Shown here: positions 12,832-12,962 of the stretch, piece by piece
Layout of the letters: each line of letters starts with the position of its first letter
Position numbering within the stretch: the stretch's first letter is position 1
NCBI RefSeq assembly: GCF_905209685.1
Contig: NZ_CAJLUB010000041.1
Location: forward strand, 1 to 12,962
DNA: 12,962 nt
Source: an uncultured Veillonella sp.
GTDB lineage: Bacteria; Bacillota; Negativicutes; Veillonellales; Veillonellaceae
Reading direction: 5' to 3'
Program-made: the position numbers and the translations under genes
The notes under the pieces: generated by a model
Told to the model about the DNA's origin: nothing
Database searches by the model: none
The model's input: the letters and a program-made list of their open reading frames with translations, nothing else

Positions 12832-12962
12832 CTATTTTTTATTCTTATTCATATTTCCCATACGTGTTAATTTCACGTCATTCAAACCAACAGCTCGCGT
12901 ATGAACTGTATGAGACCATTCCTTATTATGACGACGGAACCATCCTAAAATATTTACTGGAA
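12832..12962 (-). CDS. C-terminal end of an unidentified protein (partial)
   Basis: This frame is open from the right edge of the window to a TAG at 12834-12832 and gives the last 42 residues of a protein. They begin PVNILGWFRRHNKEW and end in a lysine- and asparagine-rich tail (GNMNKNKK). The other two minus frames contain stops in this stretch. It is followed 17 bases later by surE and is likely in the same operon. The fragment is too short to identify. Confidence 0.55.
   Translation of the reverse strand, partial: PVNILGWFRRHNKEWSHTVHTRAVGLNDVKLTRMGNMNKNKK

Overview
The window reads as ordinary chromosome from a low-GC bacterium of the Firmicutes lineage. Gene content and gene order suggest a member of the Negativicutes, most likely Veillonella-like, but that is inference from recalled gene order and not from a search. 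Every gene supported here lies on the minus strand, so transcription runs from high to low coordinates. There are no insertion sequences, phage genes, CRISPR arrays or other obvious signs of transfer.

Layout in transcription order. (1) 12962-12053: the last 42 residues of an unidentified protein, then the nucleotidase gene surE. (2) 11998-11875: a tRNA-Leu(CAA) gene with its own near-perfect promoter and terminator. (3) 11811-11020: an unrecognised protein with five blade-like repeats. (4) 10986-8060: a promoter, then acpS (holo-ACP synthase), nnr (NAD(P)HX repair) and a lipoprotein with a ComEC-like metallo-beta-lactamase domain, tightly packed. (5) 8059-7815: a gene-free stretch holding a 25-bp dyad, candidate promoters and a leader with competing complementary segments. 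(6) 7814-6153: an AMIN/Amidase_3 cell-wall amidase and a GerMN lipoprotein, ended by a strong hairpin terminator. (7) 6038-397: one seven-gene run, thiL-tsaE-tsaB-rimI-tsaD-histidine kinase-ANTAR response regulator, with genes overlapping or abutting and a terminator at 388-354. (8) 292-1: a CIRCE-controlled heat-shock promoter and the start of groES.

How the genes fit together. TsaE, TsaB and TsaD make the t6A modification of ANN-decoding tRNAs, and RimI is their usual acetyltransferase neighbour. The order thiL-tsaE-tsaB-rimI-tsaD near groES is also found in Bacillus subtilis, so this is old shared synteny. What looks added is the two-component pair, a soluble HisKA_2 kinase and an ANTAR (RNA-binding antiterminator) regulator. 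It resembles PdtaS/PdtaR and EutW/EutV, is fused to the end of the t6A operon, and has no visible target. The amidase and GerMN lipoprotein form an envelope pair that may be controlled through its dyad and folded leader.

The points most worth follow-up are the ANTAR system in the t6A operon, the amidase leader and dyad, the orphan propeller-like protein, and the lipid-anchored ComEC-type hydrolase. None of these is proven to be a new system. The rest is conserved housekeeping.
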